DNA from: Siphonodentalium dalli
Lineage: Eukaryota; Mollusca; Scaphopoda; Gadilida; Siphonodentaliidae
Direction of reading: 5' to 3'
Length of the DNA stretch: 64,000 nt
NCBI GenBank assembly: GCA_032622095.1
Contig: CP136067.1
Location: 42,637,549 to 42,701,548 of the forward strand
Part shown: positions 11,901-26,100 of the stretch, in pieces
Numbering within the stretch: position 1 is the first letter of the stretch
Layout of the letters: each line of letters begins with the position of its first letter
The notes under the pieces: generated by a model
What the model was told of the DNA's origin: nothing
What the model saw: the letters and a program-made list of their open reading frames with translations, nothing else
Databases searched by the model: none
Made by a program: the position numbers and the translations under genes

Positions 11901-14900
11901 GAGGCGACCTATGGTCGACTCGCATATATAAGAGAATGCATTGGCACAGGGCCCTTCTGTTGGGTAAAGGGTTAAAGTGATGTGAAACACTCCCGTAGGG
12001 TGATCCAATAGAAATGGAGAATAATCGTGCTCAAAGTTGTTCTTTTTACGGATATTAATCCAAATTGCCAACACACATCGTTATTCTGATATATTAATTA
12101 AATGCCCTGACTTTGGATGGCGAAATCATTTGTGTTAGTTTGTTGACAATTGTTGCGTCCCGAATTCAGATGTAAATATTTACAATTGACCGTTGTTTTG
12201 ACGACGTTTTCTCTTGAATGGTATGGTCGATTTCTTTGAAATTTTCGACGATGTTGGTAGAATGCTACATTCTCCACTCCAGGTTGGCATAACGCCTGAA
12301 TACCAACTTATCAGCTTCACGAACTCGAACAAGTCCATAATATGGCTTTAATAAACAGGACGTTAGTTATACTTTCATAAATCTGTGCTATTATGTGACA
12401 TCTGTTGTTATATTATGTGACAAATTTTTTTTTTTATTATAAATTTCAATAGCTTTTTTATACACTTTCACAATTCCCTCAGGTTTCATATCCCTTTGTC
12501 AGGTAACAGTACTAATGTACTTAGTTGCTGCGCGGTCCACGGAGGGTTGAAGTGTTGACAAATTTCTTTGATGTTTTTAGTTCTAACATTTTACCATTAT
12601 TCTTATCTGAAGAACATGGTATAAACAAAATACACACGTAGTGTTTCTGAATACCAAATGTACACCTCTCTTCGGATTGATGATTTATCTCACTCGCTAA
12701 ACACTCATGGTGTAAATTTTGTATTCAGAAACACTATGTGTGTATCCTATATGTACCCTGCTATGTTGCCAGAGATAACAATTTTGTCACCACAATAGTG
12801 GGCCTATTACCTCAAGTTTGGTTGATGTTCATCAGATTCTCACATTAATTAATTCACTTCAAAAGAAGAATTCAGTAACCAACTTATGAACTGGACCAGA
12901 CGCTGATGTGACGTCAAACACACCGCGCTGGAATAACGTCACAGTTTGTCGAAACTGCTTGTGCAATTGTCATTCATGTATGATTCATAAATCATGATTT
13001 GTTTCAAACATTTCACAAATGAGGCCATAAATAAACAATAAATTATTCAAACATCCATTATTTCTAGAATTTGTGGGAAAAAATAAAAATCCTCCCACCC
13101 TCATCCATATTCAAGGCTTGAAATAGTGTGTCTGTCATTTGCAGAATGAGGTCCCCAGAGGGTGAATTTAGTGATGCTACCCCGCATAGCGGGCTAGCAT
13201 CACCAAATTCACCTCTGGGGACCTCATTCTGCTTACACCTCAGCAGAATGAGGTTCCCAGAGGGTGAATTTGGTGATGCTAGCCTGCTATGCGGGGTAGC
13301 ATCACTAAATTCACACTCTGGGAACCTCATTCTGCAAATGACAGGCTCACTATTTCAAGGCTTGTCCATATTCCCATATATAACTGATTGAGGACACAGA
13401 TTTTTATTTTTAATGGCTTTGATTTATCAGATCCAGAACATTATGCAGCTGGCCGGAGCTGTTGTAGACTTGATTGATGTCCAAGGATCATCAGTGATGG
13501 TTTGTCTGGAGGACGGCTGGGACGTTACTACTCAGGTAATAATTGCCTTCATATTATCATACTACAAATGTTCGAAAAATAAATTTTTCACTCCAATTGA
13601 AATTCGAGATTGTCAGAGTTAAAGTGATGTGAAACACATTGCTAGGGTGATTAAATAGAAATGGAGCCTAATCTTGCTCCAAGTAGTTATTTTTAGAAAT
13701 ATTATATCCAAATTGACAACACACATCATCATCAGCCATTATTCTTATATATTAATTAAATGCAGTGACTCTTGATGGTGAAATCATTTTCGTTAGTTTA
13801 TCGCCAACAGTTGCGTCCTGAATCGAGAAGTAAACATTTACAATTGAGCATGTGTTCGGACATATGTTTTCTATGGAGTGGTACAGTCGATTTGCTTGAT
13901 ATTTTCGGCGATGTTAGTAGAATGCTACATTCCTACAGTTGACATAATGCCTGAATATAAACAGTTTCAAGCGCCCGAACAAGTCCATGTCTTTAACAAA
14001 TCACTCCTTTTTTGGTATTTAGAGGTCTAGTTCGAGCCAGGAAATAGTGTGTTTAACATTGCAGAATGAGGTTCCGGGTAGCATGACAAAATTCACCCTC
14101 TGGGGACCTCATTCTGCAAATGTCAGACACACTATATCCAGGCCTGATTTTGAATGTAAACCTTAAATTAAACTTATAAAGGATCCCCACTCTACACCAA
14201 AGCCAACAGGAGCTCAGTATCAAGTATGTCAAATCTACTGCACATGCGTTCGGTTTGTATCACTTTCCGCGTTTGGATTTCGGAGGTAAAAATTAATGTA
14301 TTCGTTCACTTATAGAAAAGCTGTCTGATGCTAAGGAATAGAGAGGTTCTGGTTTTCAGATTTAAATTTTAGTGAGAATGCACTTTGATGAATTGTTGAC
14401 CAGACAGTCTTTTCGTTATGGAGAGGGATTTGGTTTATAGAGGGTCCGGTTAACCCTTTACCCAACAGAAGGGCCCTGTGCCAATGCATTCTCTTATATA
14501 TGCGAGTCGACCATAGGTCGCCTCGCATATATAAGAGAAAGCATTGGCTTAACACATTAAAAATTATAAAATTGTTAAAGAATGTAAGAAAAAATGGTAA
14601 AAAGTGTTTAAAACAGATTTTTTTTAGGCCAATGCATTCTCTTATATATGCGAGGCGACCTATGGTCGACTCGCATATATAAGAGAATGCATTGGCACAG
14701 GGCATAACTGTAACTATCACAATGTGGTCAAGGAGCCGGTTCCAATGATATCCATATTTGTATGGTTTTATTGAGACAGACCCAAGATAATTTAGGCTGT
14801 TGGAGCTTTATTTGGCCGGTTTGTTGGGTAAAGGGTCAAGAGAGGTTTTTACTCAACTATAATCGACAGTGCTACATGTCAATTGTGCTTTCTTATGATG

Positions 14901-17146
14901 GGATGCTTATTAGTACCAAGCCTGCTAATAATGTGTCTGTCATATGCAGAATGAGGTCTAAAGAGGGTGAATTTAGTGATGCTATCCCTAACAGCGGGCT
15001 AGCATCACCAAATTCACCCTCTGGGAACCTCATTCTGCTTAGGCCTCAACTTCTATTGGAGACCAAAGCAGAATGAGCTCCCCAGAGGGTGAATTTGGTG
15101 ATGCTAGCTCACTGTGTGGGATAGCATCACTAAATTCACCCTCTTGGGGACCTCATTCTGCATATGACAGACACACCATATGCAGGCTTGATTAGTACCT
15201 ACCTTTATCTTCGCATGATATCAATAGAAGCGGCCTTGGGTTATAAAGAACTGACTTTTTACAATTTTACTGTTGTGTAATTTACAGATATAAAAGTTTT
15301 ATTGTATTGGCCCTGGTTAGGCGCACATATTTTACATCAATAGTTACAGTTATGCCCTGTGCCAATGCATTCTCTTATATTGCGAGTCGACCATAGGTCG
15401 CCTCGCATATATAAGAGAATGCATTGGCCTAAAAAAAATCTTTTTTTAACACTTTTTACCATTTTTTCTTACATTCTTTAACAATTTTATAATTTTTAAT
15501 GTGTTAAGCCAATGCATTCTCTTATATATGCGAGGCGACCTATGGTCGACTCGCATATATAAGAGAATGCATTGGCACAGGGCCCTTCTGTTTGGTAAAG
15601 GGTTAACATACCTGAATGGCATTGGGTCAGGAGTATCTGAGTTGTCTCAAGAAGTGATAAACTATATATATATATATCCTGCAGATTGTGTCAACAGCAC
15701 AGATTATGCTGGATCCATACTACCGAACGATAGAAGGATTCAAGGCGTTGGTGGAGAAGGAATGGCTGTCGTTTGGACATCGATTCACACATCGGAGTAA
15801 CCAGACTTCAGCTAATCAGGCGAGCGGGTTCGCGGCAATATTCCTACAGTTTCTCGACATTGTTCATCAGGTTAGATTTATGAAATACACACATTTTCTA
15901 ATCTACTGTAATGCCATAAATAATCGACTCCTTAACCACAGCAGAATTATGGGAAATTTTTCCGAATTTAGTCGGAAATATGGCTTGTTGCCATTCATTG
16001 GAAACCTCTCAGTGAGAGCTTTCCGATGAATGGCAACAAGCCGATTTTCCGACTAAATCCTGAAAAATTACACATAATTCTGCTGTGGTTAAGGAGTCGA
16101 TTATTTAGGGCATTACTGTATCTTAGTCTACCATGAAAACCTGGGATCAGACCTGTTAACTGTTAGGGCCTAATCTCTTGCACTCTCGGATAGGAATGAT
16201 AATCTCCCTGCTTGTACTGATTTAGTAAGTCTTTCCTTTTGACCATAAGACAGACTGTCAATGCCTCAGGTAAATTTGGCTATCATGACCTTGTGACAAT
16301 TAAAACCTCTGATTAATCTGGGGATATAACAGACATTGACACCCAGCAGGAGCACGATAATAAAATAACAGTCACCTATTGAAATGAAACACTTCAATAA
16401 ATTCAATAGCCCTTCCATGACTGGAGCTATACCTACCATTCCAGAGCTAATGTATTATGAAACCACCTCAATGTTTATTGGATTGCTGAATTCCAAACAA
16501 TGCACAATTTTAGCTCAACTTGTAAAAGTCAAGTTTGAGGTATTGCCATGTGCTGGCATCCGTCCGTGCATCAACAATTTCCTTTAGCACATCCTCCAAG
16601 CCACATCTCTCATCTGATCATCATTAAACTTCATATGGATCTTCGGAGAGCCAATAATTTTTTCCGAAATTCGTTAAAAATAACATGCCCGCTAACAGAC
16701 ATCTTGGATTTCAAATTCGAATCCATCTGCACACCCTAAAATTTACAGGCGTGTTCAGGATCACCTCTAGATGTGAGCTTTCTGATTTGAAAATTTTTCT
16801 ATGAAATCTTGGATTTTGCTCTTTGAATGACTAAATACTTCAGCACGCCCTACAGATAACATTTTTCATAAATTGATCCCAAACTTTACATGGCTCTTCC
16901 AGTCGACATATTATTTAAACATTTAAACTTTTGGCATTCCTTATTGCTCCATTGACTGCAATGTATGACACTATTCTCTCTCCAAGTTGAGCTACAGGGT
17001 CATTGACACTTTAATTTGACATTAAAATGTTATAACCCATTTTAATCTATTAGTGATCTAAAGTAAACCAAAAGTAGTTTTTATGTTTACCCATACCATA
17101 GTGTGGTAAACATAGTGTCGTCCGGATTGACCATTCATCGTCCGTC

Positions 17147-17177
<31 letters not shown>

Positions 17178-20100
17178 AGACCCTTTACGCATGGTGCGAT
17201 AACTCAAATATTTTCTATCTGATCGGAACCAAATTTTGTATGTGAATTTCTCAGCACAAAAGACAGCTCTAATTCGAATATGGGTTTGATCCGACTATTT
17301 TTAACTGAGTTATGGCCCTTTTTCGAAAATATATTCACTCTTAAAAAATTTTTTTTTAGATTGAATTCCTTGCTCAATTAAAAAAAAAAAAAAAAATTTA
17401 AGTTAACCAAATTTGAAAAACTAACACCATTATAACTCTGCCAAGGGTACCCCGAGTCACCACACCAAATTTGTTTAAATCGGTCCAAAATCTTGTGTTA
17501 TGTTCTGGTAAATTTGTTTGGAGCGACATTAAATCCAATTCACCAATTCCATCCCATGCCTTTGAACTACTTAGCTATTGATAAGGCTATATTATTTTCT
17601 GATGTCTCTTATGCCAATGTGCAGATAATCTGATAAAGAAAGCTATGGTATATCTAATTTAAAATAAAGATTCAACAATACACATCACATGATATTAACA
17701 GTAGACTTGAACATCTTTGCTGCCTTGCACAGCTGAAGATATCACTCTACAGATGGTCTGAGGTCATTATAAATGTTATTGGTTTAATAGACATAAACAT
17801 AAACAATTCCTGCACACATGATATGTTGACAGCTCTGCTATATTATTGATATTAATGGGTATGCAGTGAGGTGGCTTATCTTGATCTATATTGTTGGTAT
17901 AATTTGATACCTTATCATTGTAAACTTAAATTGGACTCTCTTAACCCAAGTATTCCATGTCCAGGTCACCTTTCACATTTAACCCGAGGCTGTTATGGTG
18001 CAGCATTACAGATCCTGTACCAGTACATTCTCTTATATAAATGCGAGTGATGTCCCTTGTTGGTAATGGATACTATTAGGGCAGCCTTTTATCAACCTTG
18101 TTTGTATTTGAATGTTAAATACTCTTTGAAACTTTAGATTTCTTTAACTTTATGAAAATGCTCAAGGTCTTTTGATTTATTATATCTCTTGGAAAATATT
18201 AATCAATCTCCCAGATATTGGCTGTATGATGTGCTGTAGAGTCCAGTAGCCCAGTGGTTAGAGTGTCGGACTTGTAATGGTGTTAATGCACTGGCATGAG
18301 TTCACGCCTGCCTGTGGACTATCATCTCCACAACAGTGGCTTGGTCAGATTAAGAGATGTGAGTGTTGATGAGCCGCACGCTGTTTAAATCTCGTGCCAG
18401 ATTGTGACCCTTGGGCAAGGTCACTTGTACTGTGCTCACTTATTGTACCTTGACAAGAAATAGGGACAGGGTTGTTGGGTAAGCTGCTCTACTGAAGTGC
18501 CTGTAAAATGGCAGCACTAGACTCGGCATTACTCAACAGCTGGCATAATAAAGTGAAGCACTTAGGGTCCGCTGGTATAGGAGATAAGCACTATATAATC
18601 ACCATTATAGTAAATAATTTTTTGAGGTTAACAGGTCTGTCTAGCAATGGATTAGTCTTGGATTTGACAAATGATCATTCATGGTCTGGAAAGTGTTTAA
18701 ATTGCCAAAAATGGCCTTGAATATCCTTATTTTTTAGCGATATATTCACCGCTCAATGAATGTATAATGGAAGATTTTAACAAGAATCTAGTAATTATTT
18801 AAAATTGGCCTTATTAACCTTTCTTTACTAAATAAGATTCTCCCATTAGTTATAAAAGTATACATTGGAATGGTTTATTCTTCATCTGGAGGGATGTTCA
18901 TGATTTATGAGTTGACGACAGACAGAAAAAAATGCAGAAGGATTCCTATTAATTGGTGGATAATTAAGCTTAGACAATAAGTTTAACAAGTGGCCTATGG
19001 CGTTGGTTGAACTTATTATATGCATATTTCCCAAGGGAACTACTCATAATAATTATTTTTTTTAAGAAAGGGTTAAATAAATTGATTTTTGTTCTGTTTC
19101 AGATCCACAAACAGTTCCCTCTTTCATTTGAATTCAACGACTTCTTCCTGAAGTTCCTGGCTTACCATTCAGTGTCGTGCCGATTTCGGACGTTCATGCT
19201 CGACTGTGAGTACGACCGCTTCGAGGCCGGCTGGTTGATTGATGAGAAACGTTTCACACAGATAGACCCTGAGGATGAGATTGGATTCTCTGCGAAAGCA
19301 CAGCATAACTCACAACATGGACTGTCACTGTGGGATTATGTAGATAAATACCACAGAAAGATGCCCATATTCTATAACTTCAATTTCAGTACAATTGACC
19401 AAGAAGCTGTAAGTATAAAATATATAGAGGATCTCCAACCTCCATAGAGGATCTCCAGTTATGTTGGGATATAATATTTTATGAAACGAGTTTGATCAAT
19501 TTGATTTACAACGAGTCGTAGACGAGTTGTGAATCAAATTTATCAAACGAGTTTCATAAAATCTTATATCCCAACATATCGAGTTGAAGATCTTGTATAT
19601 CACATGAAAAAAACTAGAGCATTATGCCTTTTTAACAAATCAAAATCCTTAACAGAAGCTTAAAAATGCACTCATTTCCATTGTTGGCTGAGACACTTCA
19701 CAACCGTATACGACAGTATTGCGCGCTCGAGCTGCCGACGGAAAAATAGTCCCACCATTTGCCTCTTTGTTTTTGTAATTATATTGGTTAATTAAGTTGG
19801 ACAATAATTTAACTTTAATGAACAAAGCAATCATTTTGCATTGTCTGGTGTTGTTGCCATGTGCGGCTTTACAAAATAGTATTAATCTGCCTCATTTAAT
19901 GTAAAGTCATTTGTTGGCACTCTGCCAAGTTGGCGGGAGACTGTGCTTATTCGCAACTAGTGAAAGATAAGAAAATATCTAATGGCTTTTGTAATGATAT
20001 ATTAGGGTTTCATGTGATATAGTTAACTCCGGCAACATCGGATGTACATGGGGATTGATACCTTGATGTCGATTTTGAACCTACCCCCCCCCCCCCATCA

Positions 20101-23100
20101 TGGGGTTAAAAAAGAGACATCTAGGTATCATATATCCAAGCCTTCAAATAGTGTGTCATTTGCAGATTGAGGTCCCCAGAGGGTGTATTTGATGATGCTA
20201 CTCCACATGATAGGCTAGATTCACCAAATTTACCCTCTGGGAACCTCATTCTTCTCAGACCTCAACTGTTATGGGACACCTAAGATCAGATTGAAGTTCC
20301 CCAGTTGAAGTTGGTGATGTTAACCTATGAATCACCTCAAATAGGAATTTTTATCTTCTGCAAATTAGGGGATATAGAAACTTCCCAGAAGGGAAAAAGT
20401 AACTAAAAACAATGTTAATTTGAGACTATAGATACTTCCCAGAAGATGAAGCCTAAGCAGAATGAGGTCCATAGAGGGTGAATTTGGTGATGCTAGTCCA
20501 CTGTGAAGGATAGCATCACTAAATTCATCCTCTGGGGACCTCATTCTGCAAATAACAGACACACTATTTGCTGTGCACGAGATAACAATTTTACACCCAC
20601 AACTATGTTTTGTAGGTACTGTGATCATACTGGAATCTTTCAACCCACACTAACCTGTCATCCACATGATTTGTAGGTGCTGCGGCCACACTTAACCTGT
20701 CAACTACCTTATTTTAGTAACCTGTCATACACATGTTTGGTAGGCACTGGGGCTGTACTCTAATCTGCCAACTCATATGATGTTCTTTAGGTGCTGCGGC
20801 CGTACTTAACCTGTCTTCCACATGAGTTGTAGGTGCTACAGCCATACTTAACCTGTCTTCCACATGGTTTGTAGGTGCTACACCCATACTTAACCTGTCT
20901 TCCACATGATTTGTAGGTGCTACACCCATACTTAACTTGTCTTCCACATGATTTGTAGGTGCTACACCCATACTTAACTTGTCTTCCACATGATTTGTAG
21001 GTGCTACAGCCATACTTAACATGTCTTCCACATGGTTTGTAGGTGCTACACCCATACTTAACTTGTCTTCCACATGATTTGTAGGTGCTGTGACCGTACT
21101 TAACCTGTCTTCCACATGAGTTGTAGGTGCTACAGCCATACTTAACATGTCTTCCACATGGTTTGTAGGTGCTACACCCATACTTAACTTGTCTTCCACA
21201 TGATTTGTAGGTGCTGTGACCGTACTTAACCTGTCAACCCACATGATTTAGTAACCTGTCATCCACATGATTTAGTAACTTGTCCTCCACATGTTTGGTA
21301 GGCTGTACTCTAATCTGCTAACACGTATGATTTTCTGTAGGTGCTACAGCCATACTTAACTTGTCATCCACATTATTTGTAGGTGCTGCGGCCGTAATTA
21401 ACCTGTCATCCACATGCTTTGGTAACCTGTCCTCCACATGATTTGCAGGTGCTACGGCCATACTCTAGCTTGTCAAACCTGGAAATCTGGGACTATTACC
21501 TCACTGAGGACTTAGCTAATGGTCCGTCATATGACTTCGAAATCATCACCATTTGTAGGTGCTATGGCCATACTTAACCTGTCAACCCACATGTTTTAGA
21601 AACCAGTCATCCACATGTTTTGTAGGTACTGTAGTCATACTCTAACCCATGTCATCCACATGTTTTGTACATGTTTTGTAGGTGCTGCGCCGTAATTAAC
21701 CAAACAACCCATATGTTTTAGTAACCTGTCATCCACATATTTTGTAGGAAATGCAGCCATACTTAACATATAAACCCAGATGTTTTTGTAATCAATCATC
21801 CACATGATTTGTAGGTGCTGTGGCCACACTTAACATGTCAACTCACTTGTTTCAGTAACCTGTCATCCACATGTAGGTACTACAGCCATTACTGTAACCC
21901 AGGGACCAGCCTAGGGTCAAAATATAGGGAGAAGTGACTTCTCCCTCTTGGAAAAATAAGGAGAAGTGGGGGCTTGCCAGGGAGAAGTGGAGCGTTAGTG
22001 CGACTATTTGTCGCCAGTAACTATTCATTAGAACTGATTGTTTTAGCTGTTATTATTGTCCACAATAGATTTTCTACATGGGTGAGGATAAACTGGAAGT
22101 GTTAAGCTGAGCAGTAGATCATCCAGTCACCAATTCTTCAGGGAGATTAAAAATTTAACTAAAATTTTTTTTTTTTTTTAAATTTTTTTTTATTTAGGGA
22201 GACATCCACTTCTCCCTGACGTCATTTCAGGGCGACTTACGGCCACACAGGGCGACTATTTCGCCCACGTCGCCCCCTAGGCTGGTCCCTGCTCTAACCT
22301 GTCATCCATATGTTTTGTTGGTACTGCAGCCATACTTAATCTATGCTTTGGTAACCTGTCCTCCACATGATTTGTAGGTGCTACGACCATACTCTAACCT
22401 GTCAAACCTAGACATCTGGGACTATTACCTCACTGAGGACTTAGCTCACGGTCCGTCATATGACTTCGAAATCGTCACCAAAGAACTGAAGCAGAACGAG
22501 GCACAAGAAGCAATAGAAGGTGTCAGCTATAGAAGAAAAGGCATCAATGGTTGCTATGACAACATAATGTTCCAGGAACCGGACACATTTACATTGCAGT
22601 TCCAAGTGAGTACTGACACATATGTACAGTCATAGCTCTATAATTAAAGGCCCACTTAATTTGTGAACCCCCAGATCACATTATATAAAATAAATACCAT
22701 TTTGTATACCATTTGAAAGAGGAAGCTCCAAAACATTGTATTATCAATTTATCAACTTGTCCGGTGTAATAAACTGAACATGTGGTTTTCGATGAGATAC
22801 CGACGTGTTGTCTGTGCTCAGGTTTCATTTCGACTGTACCGCAAAGTCTATTATTTTTATTGGAAGGGAATACCTCTATATCTTAGTTTTAATTCTATTG
22901 CATTCTGGGCAGCGAAACGAGGGAAATATTTCTATGATTTCAGCTACTTTCTATTACTCTATGGGCACCTTTTGAGACACAGACATTCCAAATGGTGATG
23001 AATTATAGTATTTTAATCATAATTTATGTTATAGATTGTTATTAAAACCATATAATTAAAAAAAATTAAATCGGCCTTTAAAAGATGAGGTGATTACAGA

Positions 23101-26100
23101 ATATTCCATGTGATTAAAATGAAACTAAATGAAATTATTTCCTATAGACTTCGCCATAGGTTTCACTTGTTCCAGCCATATATATTCACAGTTGAGTTTT
23201 TGGGAATGCGGAAAGCGCTCTTTTAGTTTTTTCGAAGCTCAATATCCAGATACTGATATCAAACCGAATCTTACTAAAAGTTTAGAATTAGACCGCTATT
23301 ATTTGTTTTTTCCCATTCCCTACCAAATATAGAAAGTTTGAGTACTGTAGATAGATTTTCATGTTAATATGTAATTTATTTCCCAATTTATAATATTAAT
23401 TATTCAGTTCCTTATAGAAAATGAACATTTTTACAAGAATAACATCAATTTTATAAAGTCGAAGTTTACAATAATCTTTGGCTGAACAATAAAATGAAAT
23501 TTTATTCTAAATAAGGCTAATAAAAGTTTTCCATAGGAGGATCTTTCTTTAGTAGGTAAGGAGTGGGCAACAAACAATTGTTTTATTTTGGCCTTAGCTC
23601 TTTCATGACTGGAGCTTCCTCAAATTTAGCGAAAACCTTGTGGCAATGCATTCTCTTATATATGCGAGTCATATATAAGACAATACATTGGTCTAACAAT
23701 ATTTACCTTGACCTTGTAAGCAAGCTTCATCCTCTTATATATGCAAGGCTCCCTATGAGAGACTCGCATATATAAGAGAATGCACTGGAACATGATCTTT
23801 AATGCTGCACCATTACAGCTCACGTCATGAAAGGGTTTAATACGGACATATTGTGAAGCATTCTCTAAATTTTTTCAGGAGACGCTGAAGTTAGAGACAG
23901 ATTTGGGTCACCTGCCACTAAAATGGAAATCTATGTGGGACAGATTGGAATCTCCGAATCGTGAAACGCTGAAAAGACAGATATCATTTAACACTCAGTT
24001 AGTGCGATCGCATGGACGATCGATTCATAAACGTTCGACACTCGAGATTCTAGTGAGAGGAAAGCTGTTGGGTGAAACTGTTAAAATGTTCAGTCAGCCT
24101 CACAGATTTGAGAAGCATAATTACACAACTCCAGCCTACTGTGATTATTGTAATAATATTCTCTGGGGATTAATTAAAACAGGTAACACTAATTAACTTA
24201 ATAATTAAAATTAAAAATAATTTGCCTACCAAACAGATTTGAGAAGGACTCCATTAACCCTTTACCCAACAGAAGGGCCCTGTGCCAATGCATTCTCTTA
24301 TATATGCGAGTCGACCATAGGTCGCCTCGCATATATAAGAGAATGCATTGGTTTAACACATTAAAAATTATAAAATTGTTAAAGAATGTAAGAAAAAATG
24401 GTAGAAAGTGTTAAAAAAAGATTTTTTTTAGGCCAATGCATTCTCTTATATATGCGAGGCGACCTATGGTCGACTCGCATATTTAAGAGAATGCATTGGC
24501 ACAGGGCATAACTGTAACTATCACAATGTGGTCAAGGAGCCGATTCCAATGATATCCATATTTGTATGGTTCTATTGAGACAGACCGAAGATATTTTAGG
24601 CTGTTGAAGTTTTATTTGGCCGGTTTTGGCCGTTTTTTTGGGTAAAGGGTTAATTTACAGTCAACCTCGCTTGAGAAATCTGATGATACGACCCCAGCCT
24701 ACAATAACGAATATTGTAATAGTATTCGCTGGGGGTTAATTTAAAAGTTATTATTGTTACTACCTACGGCATCATGCTTTATTGATTTACAAAGTTATAG
24801 TGATCACTCAGTTTCTTTGAAAAGCCGACGAAAATCCTATATCGGAATTATGTCTCTAGACATGTCCATAATATTTCATTTCTTCGGAGATGCGGCATTC
24901 CCAATATGATGTAATAAACCATTTCCATATTTAGAAATAGTTATAAATACAACTAGATGCGAAAGAATAATCAGTTAGGAATATTGTTGACTGATAAAAA
25001 AAAACTCAAAAGGTGATGTCTCCTATATTGCGATGAGTACTAGTAGAATGAATTATGGATATATCGCCCTGAATTCAGTTTTCCAACAATAGTTGAGTTT
25101 GACACTTCGTGGAAAAATTGTCAACACGTCATTGACCTCTGATCTCTGACATGATCTGCTATGCCATAAACCAATGAAATCGCGCGCACTCTCCAATGAA
25201 ATGGAGGGAATCTCTTCAATATAGAACCTAATTTTAATAGAGACTTCCAGAGACGTAATTCCGATATAGGATTTATGTCGGCTTTTCAAAGAGACTGGGG
25301 ATCGCTGAACTTCAACACTGAACCATATAAAAAAAATTCAATTTTAATGCTACTTGTTAACGATATTGATTTTATACCTACCCGAAGTAATCAGTCATAG
25401 TGGATAGGGTAGATCTGTAACATCTTTATTGGTTTATGATATTTGAGCTATTCGAATCGACGGTGTTGACTCCAAAGAATAGGTTTCAATAATGTCAAGT
25501 AAATGGCTTTTCTGCCAAAAACAATCATATTAATAATTGTCATTGAAATTTCTTTGGTTTCTCTGGTTCAATTATAATTGAGTTTTAGGGACCGCCCAAC
25601 TTGGATCCCAGCATGGATGTAATAATTCTGTAATTTAAAATTTAAACATCTTTTTAACAAGTTCTAGTAGTGACTTTCTCGCTCTTGTCATTAATTGGGC
25701 CAAAATATTAAGTTTGTTCAAGTTGTTTAATATTCTTGTGGAACATAGAGTCTGACCTTTAAAGGGACCCAAGGCACCCTCTGTGTTAATGTGCAAAAAA
25801 TATAAAGGTCTGTAAAAACATCACCACCAAGAAGGACATGGAGAAATAGATAAACTTTGTTCTTATATTCATTATGGAAAGTTCTCCAATATCTAAGTTT
25901 TGCATGTTGAAACCATTGTTATGTAACAAAACTGTTACAGTGATTTGTCAATAAACATAACTAGTCATGTAGTAAGGTCAAATATTTTAGTCTGCATATG
26001 ATTTTCAGAATATTTTTCAATACTTTTATCTTTTCTAATGTTTGCTGTCAAGTTTTGATTAAACTTGGTATCTTATTGGACTAATTTGACTTTTATCGAT

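Larger units (their letters stand above)
20608..22377 (+). repeat. 42 bp tandem array made from the exon F splice acceptor
   Basis: Units read ...CCACATGATTTGTAG|GTGCTACRNCCATACTTAACCTGTC..., where the bar marks the position equal to the intron-exon junction of Sbf exon F. About ten units between ~20790 and ~21240 are spaced exactly 42 bp. The rest are degenerate, giving around 30 units in all up to the true acceptor at 22377. The array is interrupted by a partial exon F copy (21449-21550) and a hAT-like MITE (21900-22291). Since 42 is divisible by three, a meaningless 176-codon frame stays open on the other strand. Confidence 0.85.

Noticed and set aside
14331-14720. 129-codon frame on the - strand (and similar QCILLYMRG / [10 protein letters not shown] frames elsewhere)
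   Set aside because: These are translations of the Ttaa-1/Ttaa-2 hairpin arms. The same peptide appears wherever the element occurs, on both strands, so it is not a gene.
17147-17175. GTCT microsatellite as a special feature
   Set aside because: A short simple repeat inside a larger paralogous block; GTCC/GTCT runs also occur elsewhere in this repeat class.
18236-18320. Possible tRNA gene (A/B-box-like sequence)
   Set aside because: No acceptor-stem complementarity or proper anticodon arm seen; downstream sequence is typical of a SINE.
20714-21244. 176-codon open frame on the - strand made of repeated 14-residue units
   Set aside because: It is the reverse of the 42 bp array derived from the Sbf exon F acceptor. 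42 is a multiple of three, so any open unit stays open. No start context, splice or domain support.
22780-22998. 72-codon + strand frame just after Sbf exon F
   Set aside because: It is inside the Ttaa-7 repeat; low-complexity aromatic composition and no domain.
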